Assembly (NCBI GenBank): GCA_003427395.1
Contig: BFEA01000277.1
Span: forward strand, 480,708-505,504
Source: Chara braunii
Lineage: Eukaryota > Streptophyta > Charophyceae > Charales > Characeae
Length of the DNA stretch: 24,797 nucleotides
Reading direction: 5' to 3'
The notes under the pieces are model-generated. The model worked only from the letters and a program-made list of their open reading frames with translations, searched no databases and was not told the origin of the DNA. The position numbers and the translations under genes were made by a program. How positions within the stretch are numbered: the stretch's first letter is position 1; every line of letters starts with the position of its first letter. Of this stretch, positions 9,817-19,014 are shown in pieces.

Positions 9817-10645
9817 CCGCTTACCTCCACCTGCTGATCTTGTCCTGTTGTTACCTGAGGCAGATCAGACTCTCCTCGTGGCCGAAGGTACTCATCATGC
9901 AACTGAGCGTGCCCTGGAGGTGGTCCTTGATCACCTGAGCCCCCTCCTCTCTGTGCTCGGCCAGTCGTTTGTCCTTCCCTCCTCTCAGGCCGAGTTGTAT
10001 ATCCCTTTCTTCTCTTCTCCTCCGCTCGTGTCTCATGGGGTGTATCCTGCCCCACCGCTCGTCCTTTTGTCCCTTCTGGCTCTCTTCTCTTCCTTTCCAT
10101 TCCCCTTTTGTTGTCTGCTTGGCGCTCACTAGTATAGTAGTTCCTCAGCAAACGCTTGCAATCGCCCCAGTTAGTTGCTCGCTCCACTATAGTCCTGACA
10201 AAAGATCTGATGGCCTTTCTCACAAACTGGACAAATCCTCCAACCCTTATCTCTGACAAAATGTTTTGTTCATCTGCAAACAGATCATAAGCCCAAAAAA
10301 ACTCTTCAAAGTTAGAGGAGTCGAAGCGAATTGGCAACCCATCTCTTCCCATAGGTGATGGGTGCAACCCTTCCATCTTCCTTTCAAACTCCTACCAAGT
10401 GAGCGACTCCCTGGTAAACCTTGCAATCGGCTCAGCCCACTCGCCACTGCCTCATACCTCAGCCAACATCCTGGTCACTCCCCAACCATGCTCATAGGCA
10501 TGAGCCTCAAACCTGGCCAAAAACATCTCTACACTCCCTCCATCAAAAATAAGAGGCCTGCCCTCTCTGATGGTCCTCTGCTGCCCCCCTTTCTAGTCCT
10601 CAACAGAACTTCCATCGGCCCTGCCCCGCCCCTCCCTCTTGGCAT
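9789..10645 (-). pseudogene. Extra 3' frame with two Gag-like modules
   Basis: The likely start is ATG at 10645 (MPRGRGGAGP...), a basic Gly/Arg-rich N-terminus. A 1-nt shift near 10560 leads to the main frame, which has stops at 10452 (TGA) and 10392 (TAG). It holds two similar capsid-like modules. Module one has FDGGSVEMFLARFEAHA, then IARFTRESLTW and EFERKM. Module two has FDSSNFEEFFWAYDLFA, then VQFVRKAIRSFVRTIVERATNW and CKRLLRNYY. The tail is Lys/Arg/Glu/Gly-rich and low complexity. The frame stays open through the purine tract into the 3' LTR. The element's own Gag has the same pattern (FKGERVSE, stop, LEMFEQV; GVWASFKEEMQRRF). It is either a genuine extra gene of this element or the 5' end of another element lodged in the 3' UTR. 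Confidence 0.6.
9817..9832 (-). promoter_or_regulatory. Polypurine tract of element 3
   Basis: In element orientation AGGTGGAGGTAAGCGG, abutting the TG of the 3' LTR. This is the place and composition of a plus-strand primer. A related tract (13 of 16 identical) abuts LTR copy C at 17999-18014. Confidence 0.7.
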
Positions 10646-10836
10646 GGCTGCCAAGGGTATCAAGCTTGCACAACAAGGAAGAGACAACAAGGACACAGGG
10701 GGTAACCATGTCAGGCAACCAGAGTAAGAGAGATATATAGCCCTCCCATAACTACCTAAGTACCTATATAGATATACATGTACATAGCTTTATCCTAATT
10801 CAATCAAACCATTCTACGTTTTTTCTATCTGCTATA
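10646..10836 (-). other. Spacer between pol and the 3' frame of element 3
   Basis: AT-rich, no coding. In element orientation it contains GGGCTATATATCTCTCTTACTCTGGTTG, loosely like GGGCTCTCTCTCTTATTCCTAACAGGTTG in the 5' leader (about 17318-17346). This may be a repeated leader/promoter-like segment ahead of the second Gag-like frame; the match is weak. Confidence 0.35.
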
Positions 10837-12098
10837 CTAAGGTATTCCCCTCACAGCTTGAAAATCACATGGCTTGCTGGTTTTGTGCTCACCTCGTCCC
10901 GAGCCACAAAACTTCTTCAATCTGGAGCCGGATACCTTGTACTTCCACGTTGTTCCATTCATCTCTTCGATCTGGTATGCCCCGTGCTCGTCGCACCTCG
11001 CGATTCTGTATGGCCCTAACCACCGTTTGTCCAATTTCCTCGACCACTGCTTCTCTAGAGATGAATCGTACAGCAATACGGTATCTCCCATCTTAAGAGG
11101 CTCCTTCCTTACTCATGCCAACTGATCCCACCTGAACTTGTCCTTGGTTCGATTGTCAGCTACCCTACTCGCCGCTTCCTGTACCCTATCCTCTATGGCT
11201 CCAATCTGACGTGCCCTTAGATCCAACAACTCCTCAAAAGACAAAGTCGTTTCAAGGTCGTGTCGTCTCCAAGTCTTTAGGAAACTTTCTATAGGGAACG
11301 TCGCATGTCTGCCGTACCATAATGTAGTCGACGCGTAGTTGGTATTTCTCCTGACACCACGAAGAAAGTAACTCTTAGGAAATTCAGCCATTGATTTGGC
11401 CTGCCATCTGTCCATTTTGCAAGGAGGTTTGTAATGGTACTGTGTCCTCTTTCCACTGGTGCGTTAGCCTGAGGGTGTGCCGCAGTCGTATACTCGGCAA
11501 TCACACCATATCCCCTCAGTAGTGTCTTTACTTCTGCACAAGTGAATTCAGACCCCCTGTCCATTACAAATCTTAAGACGAAAGGATAGCGAAGGTAATA
11601 TTCTTCAATGCATCGAGCCAATACCTCTCCAGTCTTTGTGCGAATACCCTTTCCATCCACAAACCCTGAGAGATTGTCTCGTGCATCGAAGATATAATTG
11701 AGCTCGCCTATGCCCAGAGGCATCGCCAACAGGTCCAGATGGACAACTGCTCCAACCTCACGTATATATCTTGGGTGAAGTGGTTCCCTAGGTCTAAGGG
11801 GAGACCGCTCCTGACATGGTACACAAGATTTACAATACTTATCGATCATGTATCCCATGCCATCCCAATAATATAATTCGTGAATTTTCAAGTATGTCGC
11901 ATCCAGACTCCTATGGCCCCCCGTCGTGCCATCATGAAGGGCTGCCATAACGTCAATCTGTCGATTTATGCCACAGACCACCCTTCTGGGATTCCTCCCT
12001 TTATTCCTCGTGAACAGATCTCTCACCAAAAAATTTGGCCGCATCTTGAGGACTTTTTCGTTGGCATCTCTTTCCCTCATTTCACATGAAAGGAGCAT
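10837..12098 (-). pseudogene. Integrase of element 3
   Basis: This would insert the cDNA into the host genome. From 12098: zinc-binding region with H55, H62, C92 and C95 (LHDGTTGGH ... SCVPCQER). The catalytic core has D122 (HLDLLAMP), D180 (VMDRGSEF) and E216 (NAPVERGH), so 35 residues separate the last two, the classical DD35E spacing. All three acidic residues are intact. A frameshift near 11360 moves reading to the frame of ALWYGRHA-like sequence (STTLWYGRHATFPIESF). TGA at 11113 splits off the C-terminal module MGDTVLLYDSSLEKQWSRKL ... WLGPYRI, which resembles the GPY/F end of Ty3 integrases. No chromodomain is seen. Pol ends at 10837. Confidence 0.88.
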
Positions 12099-12100
12099 TC

Positions 12101-12973
12101 CTAGTATACTCCGTCATACTCTTCCGAGCAAAAAGCCTCCTTTACCTTTCCTTCGTGGACCACATTCTCTTCCTTATTTTGCGTTTCTCCTTCAATCCTA
12201 GCGACCTCATCTTGAAGTAGCGAGTTTGCCAGAAGGTGCATGCCACCTATCAGTCGCTCATGCTTTTCTACCTGCTGGGGTCCATTCCCCATTGTGACCA
12301 GATCTTCTTGCAGCTGGTACTTATCCGCCAAAGCTAAATCCATCATCCAATCTACTCCTGGCATTCCCCAAGAATCCTCAACATAAGGCTTGAGGACTAT
12401 GTCCGGCCGTCGTACATGACCTGGAGGTGCAAGCCATATAGGTCGTCCAAGAGTAACATGCTCACCCACAGATAACGGCCAATAGTTAATATGTAGTCTT
12501 ACATCCTCCTCCTCGTCCAGAAAACCATCGACTGGCGGAGTATTTTCGACTGCCCCTTTATTGCCTTTATCCCAGTCGACGCGACTTAACCCATCTGCCC
12601 TATTATTGTTCCCAGGAATGCGCTCCAACTCGAAATCAAACATCCAGATGTACGTCAACCATCTGGCAATGGTTGGATCCGGTGAAGCGAAATTATTAAG
12701 TGGGCCAGCCAGGGCGGTTGGGTCAACTCTGAACACGAACCGCCTGCCAAAGAGGTAATTCCTGAAAATTCTCAAGCAATGAAGAACTGTCAAAGTCTTG
12801 CGCTTAAACTGGGAGTAATTTCTCTCAGTTGTGTTAAGCGTCTGACTTTCGAACCTCAAAGGAAGTTTTTTCCCCTCACAATCTTTCTGAATCAATACAC
12901 CTCCCAAGGCAGTTGGCCCTGCGCCAGTTTCCACAATAAAAGGCCTTGTTAGTGTGGTGGCATGATCAGGCAC
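12101..12973 (-). pseudogene. RNase H and linker of element 3
   Basis: RNase H domain, about residues 10-135: PFIVETGAGPTALGGVL, LPLRFESQTLNTTERNYS (E50), RRFVFRVDPTALAGPL (D84), and IPGNNNRADGLSRVDWD (D127). The first catalytic Asp, expected where TGAGP stands, is Gly, so the active site is incomplete. About 150 residues of acidic linker follow before integrase. It is in a different frame from both RT and integrase, so it has been cut off by frameshifts on both sides. Confidence 0.85.
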
Positions 12974-14168
12974 CCCTCAAATTCCTTCTTCAGGCCTTTA
13001 ATCACTAATTCCTGTTTGTCTCCCCATCCCCAGTCTTGACCTTGGCGCACGAGCTTTCTCAATTGCTCTGTCTTTGCCGCAAACCCTTCAATGAACACTC
13101 TCCAAAACCCACACGTTCCTAGGAAGCTCCTTACTTCCGTGATTGTCTCAAATGGTGTTGGTCATTCGAGAATCTTGTTAATCTTCTTAGTGTCTGGCCG
13201 ACGACCCCCCTCGTCACACACAAACCCTAAGATTGTTGTTCCACGCATACAATGCCTGGACTTCGCTCCACTCGCAGTGAGGTTATGCTCTTTTAGCAAG
13301 TCTAGGACCTTGCATAAATCTTGCACATGATCCAAGACGAATCGTCTAATCCTTGGCTTTACCTCTTGCTTATCCTTCTCTTTTGACCCTTTTACAGCCA
13401 GATCATCAATGTAAGGTTGCGTAATATGGGGACTTACCGGCTGCATTGCTCTCACTATATGCCTTTGGACCATTGCGCCCACATTCGTCCACCTTGCGGT
13501 GCAACATTCATGTGAATCAGACCCCGAGGAGTGTGCATCGCCATCATAGGTCTGTCCGATGGGTAAACAGGAAAGTGGTCGTAACCAGAATATAGATCTA
13601 TAAGTGAAATTATAGATCGCCCTGCGCAAGCTTCCGAAAATGCATCAGCATTCGACAGACCACCTGCATCCCTTACAGTCACAACATTTAATCGCTGTAA
13701 ATCCTGTACCTAAAGTCCCATTGGGTTTGACAAAACAAAACCAAGGGGAGGCATACGGTCCACTCAAGTAATTTGACACATGAGTGCGGATCTTCCCATC
13801 GAGGTAGTTGACCACCTTCTCCTCATCAGCCGGATTGGGATATCGCGCACCTCGCAAATTCCATGGTTCATGTGGCACGGTGTGTATCCGAATCATCGGA
13901 ATTTTATCAACGTCAAGCCGGCCACGCTCATCGTCATTAAAGGCATAGGCAGTATGTCGCCCTCTTATGGTCTTTACCACTAACTGTCTTTCCTGCGCTG
14001 TAAGGAAATTTGACTCTCCTATTATCAGCGCCCCTTTCGTTTCCTGATTGATACGACACGGTCCGTTTTCTGCATTCTCACGCATTTGTCGTATCAACTC
14101 TCGTTCCCTCTCGTAATAAACTTCTTGTTCCTCAGTCACGAGCAGAGGAATAGGGCGACACTTCTGAT
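12968..14168 (-). pseudogene. Reverse transcriptase of element 3
   Basis: Starts near VDQKCRPIPLLVTEEQEVYY, frameshifted from the protease. N-terminal RT region: ARYPNPADEEKVVNYLDG, GPYASPWFCFVKPNGTL. A frameshift near 13715 leads to VQDLQRLNVVTVRDAGGL and SLIDLYSGYDHFPVY (catalytic Asp), then LIHMNVAPQG. A further shift near 13490 leads to MVQRHIVRAMQPVSPHITQ and PYIDDLAVKG (catalytic DD). TGA at 13162 sits where ILE-stop-P interrupts a probable EWP motif, a likely TGG-to-TGA change. Connection residues SFLGTCGFWR follow. It needs at least two corrections to read through, so it is inactive. Confidence 0.87.
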
Positions 14169-15233
14169 CTACCCTTTTGTACCGCCTTTGTGATCCTTGC
14201 TTGAGCCTACCCCTAAAAAAGGTCGAGTTGCGCTCTGGGGTTGGGCTCCTGCCGATCCTCTTATCCTTCCAGACGTTCGATATACCAACACCACCTCTCC
14301 TTCTCCCATTTGTTCCACCACCTTCTCTCTCAGGGCCTCTACAGCCTTCGGGTCTGCCATCCCATAGGTCGACACTATGTCCATAGCATCGCCTATACTA
14401 GCCAGGCTAAGAATCAGTGCTTCAGGCTTCCTCTCCTCTTCAATTTCGCCGCCCTCTAGCCTCTTCCTTTCCTCTTTTGACTCTTCAATCGTGAAAGAGC
14501 CAGGGTTGGGCCGGTTCCTTGTACTTCTAGGCCCCGTGTTCTTACACGTGACAATCTCATAATTGCCACACATCGGGTCACACAAGACGAGGATCATGGT
14601 TTCGTCATGCTTATTAAGTATGATGGTCTCTGCTCGACTTAAGAAGGATCGACCCAACAAGATGGGGTGATCGAGATCAGGCATTATAAGGAAACAACTT
14701 CTCACCTTCACCTTCCCGATCTCCAAAATCACCCCCGATGCAGTCCCCACAAATACCGATTGACTATTCGCTCCCATCAGGACTCCGTTGTCGGAGCGAT
14801 CTATTTCCATTCCCAAGCGCGAAGCATGCTCCTCCTTTATGAGGTTCATCTCCGCGCCACTGTCCACCATTGTCGTGCATGCTTTCCCTTTTACTACTAC
14901 ATCCAGACACCCACATGCAACAGACTTCCAATCCATCTTCGTGTCAGTTTTTGCCCATTCTGCTTCCTTGGGGATTATGGCCCCCAATCGCACACTAGCC
15001 ACCATCTTTCTGGACAATCGAGCTTTGAGCTCGTCTCGGAGCCTTGGGGCTGAAGCCAATACATCCTTCAGGTTCATAAGGTGATTATGACCCTCAAGGA
15101 TTCTATCCATCATCTCCTCCACGTCATAACCTTCTTCTACCCGGACAGTGTACTTTCTTTTCTTCCCTTCCGGAACTTTGTCTGTGTCTGCCTTAACATC
15201 CCTCTTTTTCGCTCTTAGCTCAGCTCTTTTATC
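14169..15233 (-). pseudogene. Aspartic protease of element 3
   Basis: Same frame as the gag C-terminus, after a TAA at 15234. From 15122, the active-site motif MVDSGAEMNLI has Asp at residue 87, and the C-terminal ILLGR motif is at 154-158. Spacing and motifs fit a Ty3 retropepsin, and unlike elements 1 and 2 the D-S-G triad is intact. A Glu/Arg-rich tail (ESKEERKRLEGGEIEEERK) follows and links to RT after a 1-nt shift at about 14170. Confidence 0.82.
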
Positions 15234-15236
15234 TTA

Positions 15237-17298
15237 TTCTCTCCTTAACCTCTCATCTCTTTCATCCTTTTCCTCTGGGATGTCCACTGTCTCTTTTTCC
15301 CCATTAGGCTCAGGAACGTCCTTTGCCGGCTCATCGGAGCTTACCGGCCTCTTGGCCCTTGTCCTGACTGCTTGTGGTGCCCTTCCTAACCTTGATGGTG
15401 ACCTATAAGCCATTTTGGATCGAGGCGTCGGCCCCGAAACCATTACGCCTGGCAAGTTCCCTGACCCTCCTTGCGATCCTAGACCCATATCGTAGAGATA
15501 CACTAGCAGCTTTTGACCTTTCCACTCCTTGACCTCCTCACACATACTGGTCAATTTATCTTGATATCTTCCTATTTTCGCCACTAGATCCTCCATTTTT
15601 TCCATCGTTCTTCGTGCCTCATTTCAGTAACCTTCCTCTATCTCATCGTCGGATTCCACCACAATTGGCTCTTCGCTGACGGTACCGACTTTCCTTTCCT
15701 GCTCTACCTCCCCATTCTCTCCTACCTCTTCTACCCTTACATCAGGACGGGCCTCCTCCTCTTGCCAAATCCGAAACATAGTCGGAGGAGCGGGTGGCAT
15801 GCCGGCCTCGACTCGTCGCAAGGCCTCCTTCCTCGTTCCTCCAGGGGTCTTAGGGTCAATGTAGTACCCAAACTTGTCATACATATCACCATCGTAGTTG
15901 GTACTGATCAACCCTTCATCTTCATCATTCCTTCGGACATGGCAGAACTTGATGGTGTGACCTTTCTGCCCACAATGCCAGCAAATGGCATTCCTCCAAT
16001 CTATCTGTTCTGTACCAAATCCTCGTTCACCTTCTTGACTACCCTGACTTCCTAGCGCGTTCCAGTCCTCATTTCCTCCCCCGCTGGAACCACCTCCATT
16101 TCCTCTCCCGTTTCCTCCGCGGCCTCCATTTCCTCGCCCTCGGCCCCATCCTTGATTATGTACACGTCCGCCGCCTTGGTTTCCCTGCGACCCTTGTGGC
16201 GTCGATTGTTGAGGTTGGCTTGGTTACGGGCTCGGGTGGTTTACTTGTTGAGATTGGGGCCCTGGACATCCGCAGGAAGCCATACTTAACGGAGCTCCTG
16301 CACATGATCCATGTGGTCCACTTACCGGCCATGGTGCGTACGGATTGTACCCAGGTTAAGGACTTGGGGGTCCATAGCCTGGCCACGGCCCATAGGGTGC
16401 TGGGGCGGCCTGACCATGCGACTCAGGGGGTGGTAGTGTCGTTGCTTGTGGGTTTTGACGCTTTCCTGAGCCTTGACCCCCCTTGAGTCAAATTCTTTGC
16501 CTTCCTCTGAGCCTTTGGTAGCTTTGGAGGTTCAGGCTCATCTTCTTCTTCTTCTTCCTCTTGCACTACTGTTTTCTTTGCCTTTCCTTGGACCTGTGTT
16601 ACCACCATAGCCTTTTTTGCTGCATTTGCCTCCTTTGCCGCATCGAGTTGGGCTACCGCATCCTCTACCATTTTCTTAAAGTCGCGCCCGTCACTCGTCG
16701 TGGCATCCAAGGCCTTTCTCTTCTTCCTGGCTTGCCGCATTTGGAAGATGTCCACTTGGTCCAACTCCCCGTGCGTCACACTTTCCTTTGTCGCGGCCCA
16801 CGTCAGTTTCTTCCCTGGCGCACCCTTCTTGGTTCGCACAGAGACCTCCCAATTCGTGAAGTGCCCTAGGAAGGTTGCGCACTGCTCCTCTTCCGCCATC
16901 CCAGGGACCTTCCTTGCCATCTTCTCAAAGGTCGTCGCAAAAGCACCCACAGTAGTGAACTCTTCTTGCTGTGACATTTCCAAGTCTGCCTTTGTTAGCA
17001 GACCATCCCCCAGCTTAAAGCGCCTTTGCATCTCTTCCTTGAAACTGGCCCAAACTCCTGCTGCCCCGGCAGCCACCTTCATTATCTCGGGCCGTATTTC
17101 CCACCAGACGTATCTCGGCAGCAACTTGAACTTGTCTGCCTCAGATGCCTCGCTCGTAACTTGTTCAAACATTTCTAATCACTCAGACACCCTTTCCCCT
17201 TTAAACAGGAAGATGTCAATTTTTGGCACTTGTAGCCGCGCCAATTCTCTTTTCTCGATGGCTTTGACAAAGTCTTCCGGTGACTGTGTCCGGCATCT
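15237..17298 (-). pseudogene. gag: gag of element 3
   Basis: Frame one, 17298 to 16423: RLQVPKIDIFLFKGERVSE, TGA at 17179 (the next residues LEMFEQ suggest an original Trp), then the capsid-like domain (LLPRYVWWEIRPEIMKVAAG, GVWASFKEEMQRRFKLGDG, EFTTVGAFATTFEKMARK), a charged Lys/Ala region and an acidic EEEEEEDEPEPP run. A 1-nt shift near 16427 leads to frame two: Pro/Gly/Tyr-rich and Gln-rich, with TAA at 16356 and 16224, then an RGG-like Gly/Arg/Asn repeat (about 16035-16150), the zinc knuckle, an acidic Glu-rich segment, and TGA at 15624. The true start was not found. Frame two is the protease frame. Confidence 0.82.
15942..15983 (-). other. CCHC zinc knuckle of element 3 Gag
   Basis: CWHCGQKGHTIKFC, 14 codons, CX2CX4HX4C with the usual Gly-His pair. 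It is the nucleocapsid RNA-binding motif and supports the gag call and its frame. Confidence 0.95.
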
Positions 17299-17661
17299 CT
17301 ATATCCTTTTGTTAATCAACCTGTTAGGAATAAGAGAGAGAGCCCATCAAATAGCTTGTCAAATTCCAAGGGACTTATCCTAAGTCATAACTAAACGTTC
17401 CACCTCTAAGTTCATCTGACCACTCTTCTACTAATTATCCAAAGTCATAGATACAATCTTCCTCATACTCATAATCACGTACTCTTACTGTATATATTAT
17501 CGCCAGTATCACAACTTCCATACCATAGACGCCTCTCTTATATAAGACAATCCAAAACATAGGGTTTTGTCGTTTTGCCTGCATCATCAACCTGCACTTA
17601 ACCTGGGTTCATTCACTAAGGACCCCACTAGGCAGCCGAGATCCCCAACTACGGCGCTACC
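17299..17661 (-). other. 5' leader of element 3
   Basis: Between the PBS and the gag frame. No coding is supported. It contains TTATATAAG at 17539-17547, a possible TATA-like box; the short LTRs have none, so the promoter could lie here, but that is a guess. A TAG at 17299-17301 closes the gag frame upstream. Confidence 0.5.
17640..17659 (-). promoter_or_regulatory. Primer-binding site of element 3
   Basis: In element orientation TAGCGCCGTAGTTGGGGATC, 2 nt (GG) after the CA end of the 5' LTR. It resembles the TGGCGCCGTTGCCGGGGA-type site that several plant Ty3 elements use with tRNA-Asp, with TGG changed to TAG. The position relative to the LTR is the main support. Confidence 0.65.
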
Positions 17662-17813
17662 TGTCGAGCGCATCGGTCCCGCACGGGGATCCCTCCCGGC
17701 CGCGTCACGTAGGATTTTGCAGGACTGGTTGCGGAGAGCGTTTGCCGCTCCGGCCGAGTGCACCAGCCGTACCTCTCGCGAGCCCCTACAACAGGACAGG
17801 GTCACGCGAGGCA
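17662..17813 (-). repeat. 5' LTR of element 3 (copy B)
   Basis: 152 bp. In element orientation TGCCTCGCGTGACCC ... TGCGCTCGACA, so TG...CA. Direct repeat of 9666-9816. An internal small hairpin GAGCG-TTTGC-CGCTC is shared by copies A and B. A PBS-like site follows its CA end. Confidence 0.83.
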
Positions 17814-17817
17814 CCGC

Positions 17818-17998
17818 TGTCGAGCGCATTGGTCCGGCACCGCACGGGGCAGCGTGGGACCCTCCCGGCCGCGCCACGCAGGAGTCGGTCTAAATTCTTG
17901 TCGCAAATATACATGGAGCTTCCGCAAGCCGCTCCGGTCGAGTGCCCCAGCCATACCTCTCGCGAGCCCCTACGACAGGATAGGGCTTACGTGAGGCA
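17818..17998 (-). repeat. Third, diverged LTR (copy C) head to tail with copy B
   Basis: 181 bp, starting TGCCTCACGTAAGCCC and ending GCGCTCGACA in element orientation. Ends and the CTCGCGAGAGGTA block match copies A and B; the middle differs and is about 30 nt longer. It is separated from copy B by 4 nt (GCGG in element orientation). With its own purine tract it looks like the 3' LTR of a related, older copy. Confidence 0.75.
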
Positions 17999-18014
17999 CG
18001 ACTTACCTTCACCT
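17999..18014 (-). promoter_or_regulatory. Polypurine tract before LTR copy C
   Basis: In element orientation AGGTGAAGGTAAGTCG, matching the element 3 tract at 13 of 16 positions and abutting the LTR in the same way. Confidence 0.6.
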
Positions 18015-18295
18015 TACGGGAGCTGTCACCTCCCTTCGGTGGGCATATCTCCGCCGAGCTACCAGTCCACAGTACGAAAGCTAAGCAGCTGCAATCGCAG
18101 AGGTGGTGGACCAACCGAGGACGTTTCTCGTTCGCTGTAGCATAGGGGGTACGCGCGGTATTACGCCTTTATCGGACCCGTACGTGAACCGACATCTTGG
18201 GGGGCTGAGGTCCAAAGCGCGACTCGTCGCCGGTCGACTAGGACGCATCCCACGCACCACGCATACACCACTCAGATGGAACGTAGAAAAATTAA
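18015..18295. other. GC-rich non-coding flank of LTR C
   Basis: This should be the 3' internal end of the copy C element, but it does not resemble the 3' frame of element 3. Open frames here have no domain pattern. I see nothing else supportable. Confidence 0.4.
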
Positions 18296-18330
18296 ACACA
18301 CACACACACACATACACATACACATACACG
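18296..18330. repeat. (CA)n microsatellite
   Basis: About nine CA units, then CATACA units, ending CATACACG. Confidence 0.93.
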
Positions 18331-18618
18331 AAACGACACAGAACAAACGACGCGACCACGCTCCTAGTCCCTCGGTAGCCATCCCATAACTTTCCGATGC
18401 AGAAATCAGATAGGCGTCGCTCGCGAGACTTAGTATAAAATCGCGAGGACGCAGAGCCCACTCATATCGACTAGCAATGCAGTCATACGCAAGCAGTCGC
18501 AATGATGGCGTACTATGTAGTGCCCATAATGAAGCGGTCCCTCGTGGATCCGAGTACCGCTTATGACACTCAACTGTTAGACTCGAAGTATCGTGATGGT
18601 CTAATCCCTCATGATATT

Positions 18619-18757
18619 GCACGACTGAAGGAATAGTCGTGCGGCCGCTGCGAGACCTCCGGCCTTTGGCCTGAGTGTCTCGACAGGCAGGGCAAATAGG
18701 CTCTGCCCGCGGGGGGATTTCTTCCCTGCAGAGTCTAGGACCTGGGACGTCCTAGAC
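18619..18757. other. Cluster of four hairpins
   Basis: Four successive stems: GCACGACT / AGTCGTGC (18619-18642, 8-nt loop, perfect); CGAGACCTC-c-GGCC / GGCC-t-GAG-t-GTCTCG (18651-18682, 3-nt loop, 13 pairs with one mismatch and one bulge); GGGCA / TGCCC (18690-18708); GTCTAGGAC / GTCCTAGAC (18733-18757, 7-nt loop, perfect). Almost the whole 139 bp is paired. The strand of any RNA is unknown. No known RNA family was recognised. Confidence 0.7.
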
Positions 18758-18897
18758 AAGGACCTCGAATCCCGGCCCAGGACCAACGCCGACAAGGAAA
18801 TCATTAAAAAGTATACAATCAATAAAGGGGTTTTCCTTATTTTCTCCTTATTTTCTCAATCTCAACTCCTAATTGAGTCCTTGATACGCGGGTCCCT
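18758..18897. other. Non-coding stretch after the hairpin cluster
   Basis: Contains CCTCGAATCC, similar to a tRNA T-loop, but the flanks do not form a T-stem. AT-rich from 18800. No gene seen. Confidence 0.4.
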
Positions 18898-18941
18898 CAA
18901 ATATACACACACACACATATATATATATGTATATATATATG
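18898..18941. repeat. Compound (AC)n / (AT)n microsatellite
   Basis: AAATATACAC... followed by ATATATATATATGTATATATATAT. Simple repeat. Confidence 0.93.
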
Positions 18942-18980
18942 CCTACGGTTTACCGGGCAGTTCTGTTTGTGACGATATAT

Positions 18981-19014
18981 GATTCCCTTATCTCCCTTTA
19001 TAGATAAGGGAATC
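18981..19014. repeat. Perfect 13-bp inverted repeat
   Basis: GATTCCCTTATCT, 8-nt loop CCCTTTAT, AGATAAGGGAATC. Isolated in AT-rich DNA without poly-T after it. Confidence 0.9.

Larger units (their letters stand above)
9666..17813 (-). mobile_element. Element 3: Ty3/gypsy element with short LTRs and an extra 3' frame
   Basis: On the minus strand: 5' LTR (17813-17662), 2 nt, PBS-like site, leader, gag with CCHC, protease, RT, RNase H, integrase, a short spacer, a second Gag-like frame, purine tract, 3' LTR (9816-9666). The two LTRs differ at about 15 of 152 positions by eye count, so the insertion is not recent. Gag and protease share one frame after a break near 16427. Several in-frame stops and at least six frameshifts make it inactive. 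No target-site duplication is seen: the left flank is GACGG, the right flank CCGCT. It belongs to a different lineage from elements 1 and 2 (YIDD rather than YLDD in RT, DSGA protease). Confidence 0.82.

Noticed and set aside
9848-10256. Plus-strand Leu/Ser/Pro-rich frames
   Set aside because: Antisense shadows of the Gag-like minus-strand frame, whose two matching modules are the better explanation.
10656-10668. Primer site suggested by GGTATCAAGC on the plus strand
   Set aside because: Element 3 runs on the minus strand here and no LTR end precedes it.
18060-18120. 5S rRNA-like AAGCTAAGCAGC
   Set aside because: Only a short word matches; the rest of the 5S gene and its internal control region are absent.
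18081-18461. Minus-strand frame of about 126 codons
   Set aside because: It crosses the (CA)n microsatellite and has no domain pattern; an open frame by chance.
18619-18642. Hammerhead ribozyme suggested by CTGAAGGA
   Set aside because: The core is not CTGANGA, and the required second stem, GAAA and cleavage site are not in order.
18755-18785. tRNA gene suggested by CCTCGAATCC
   Set aside because: The 5-bp T-stem does not pair and no D-arm, anticodon arm or acceptor stem could be placed.
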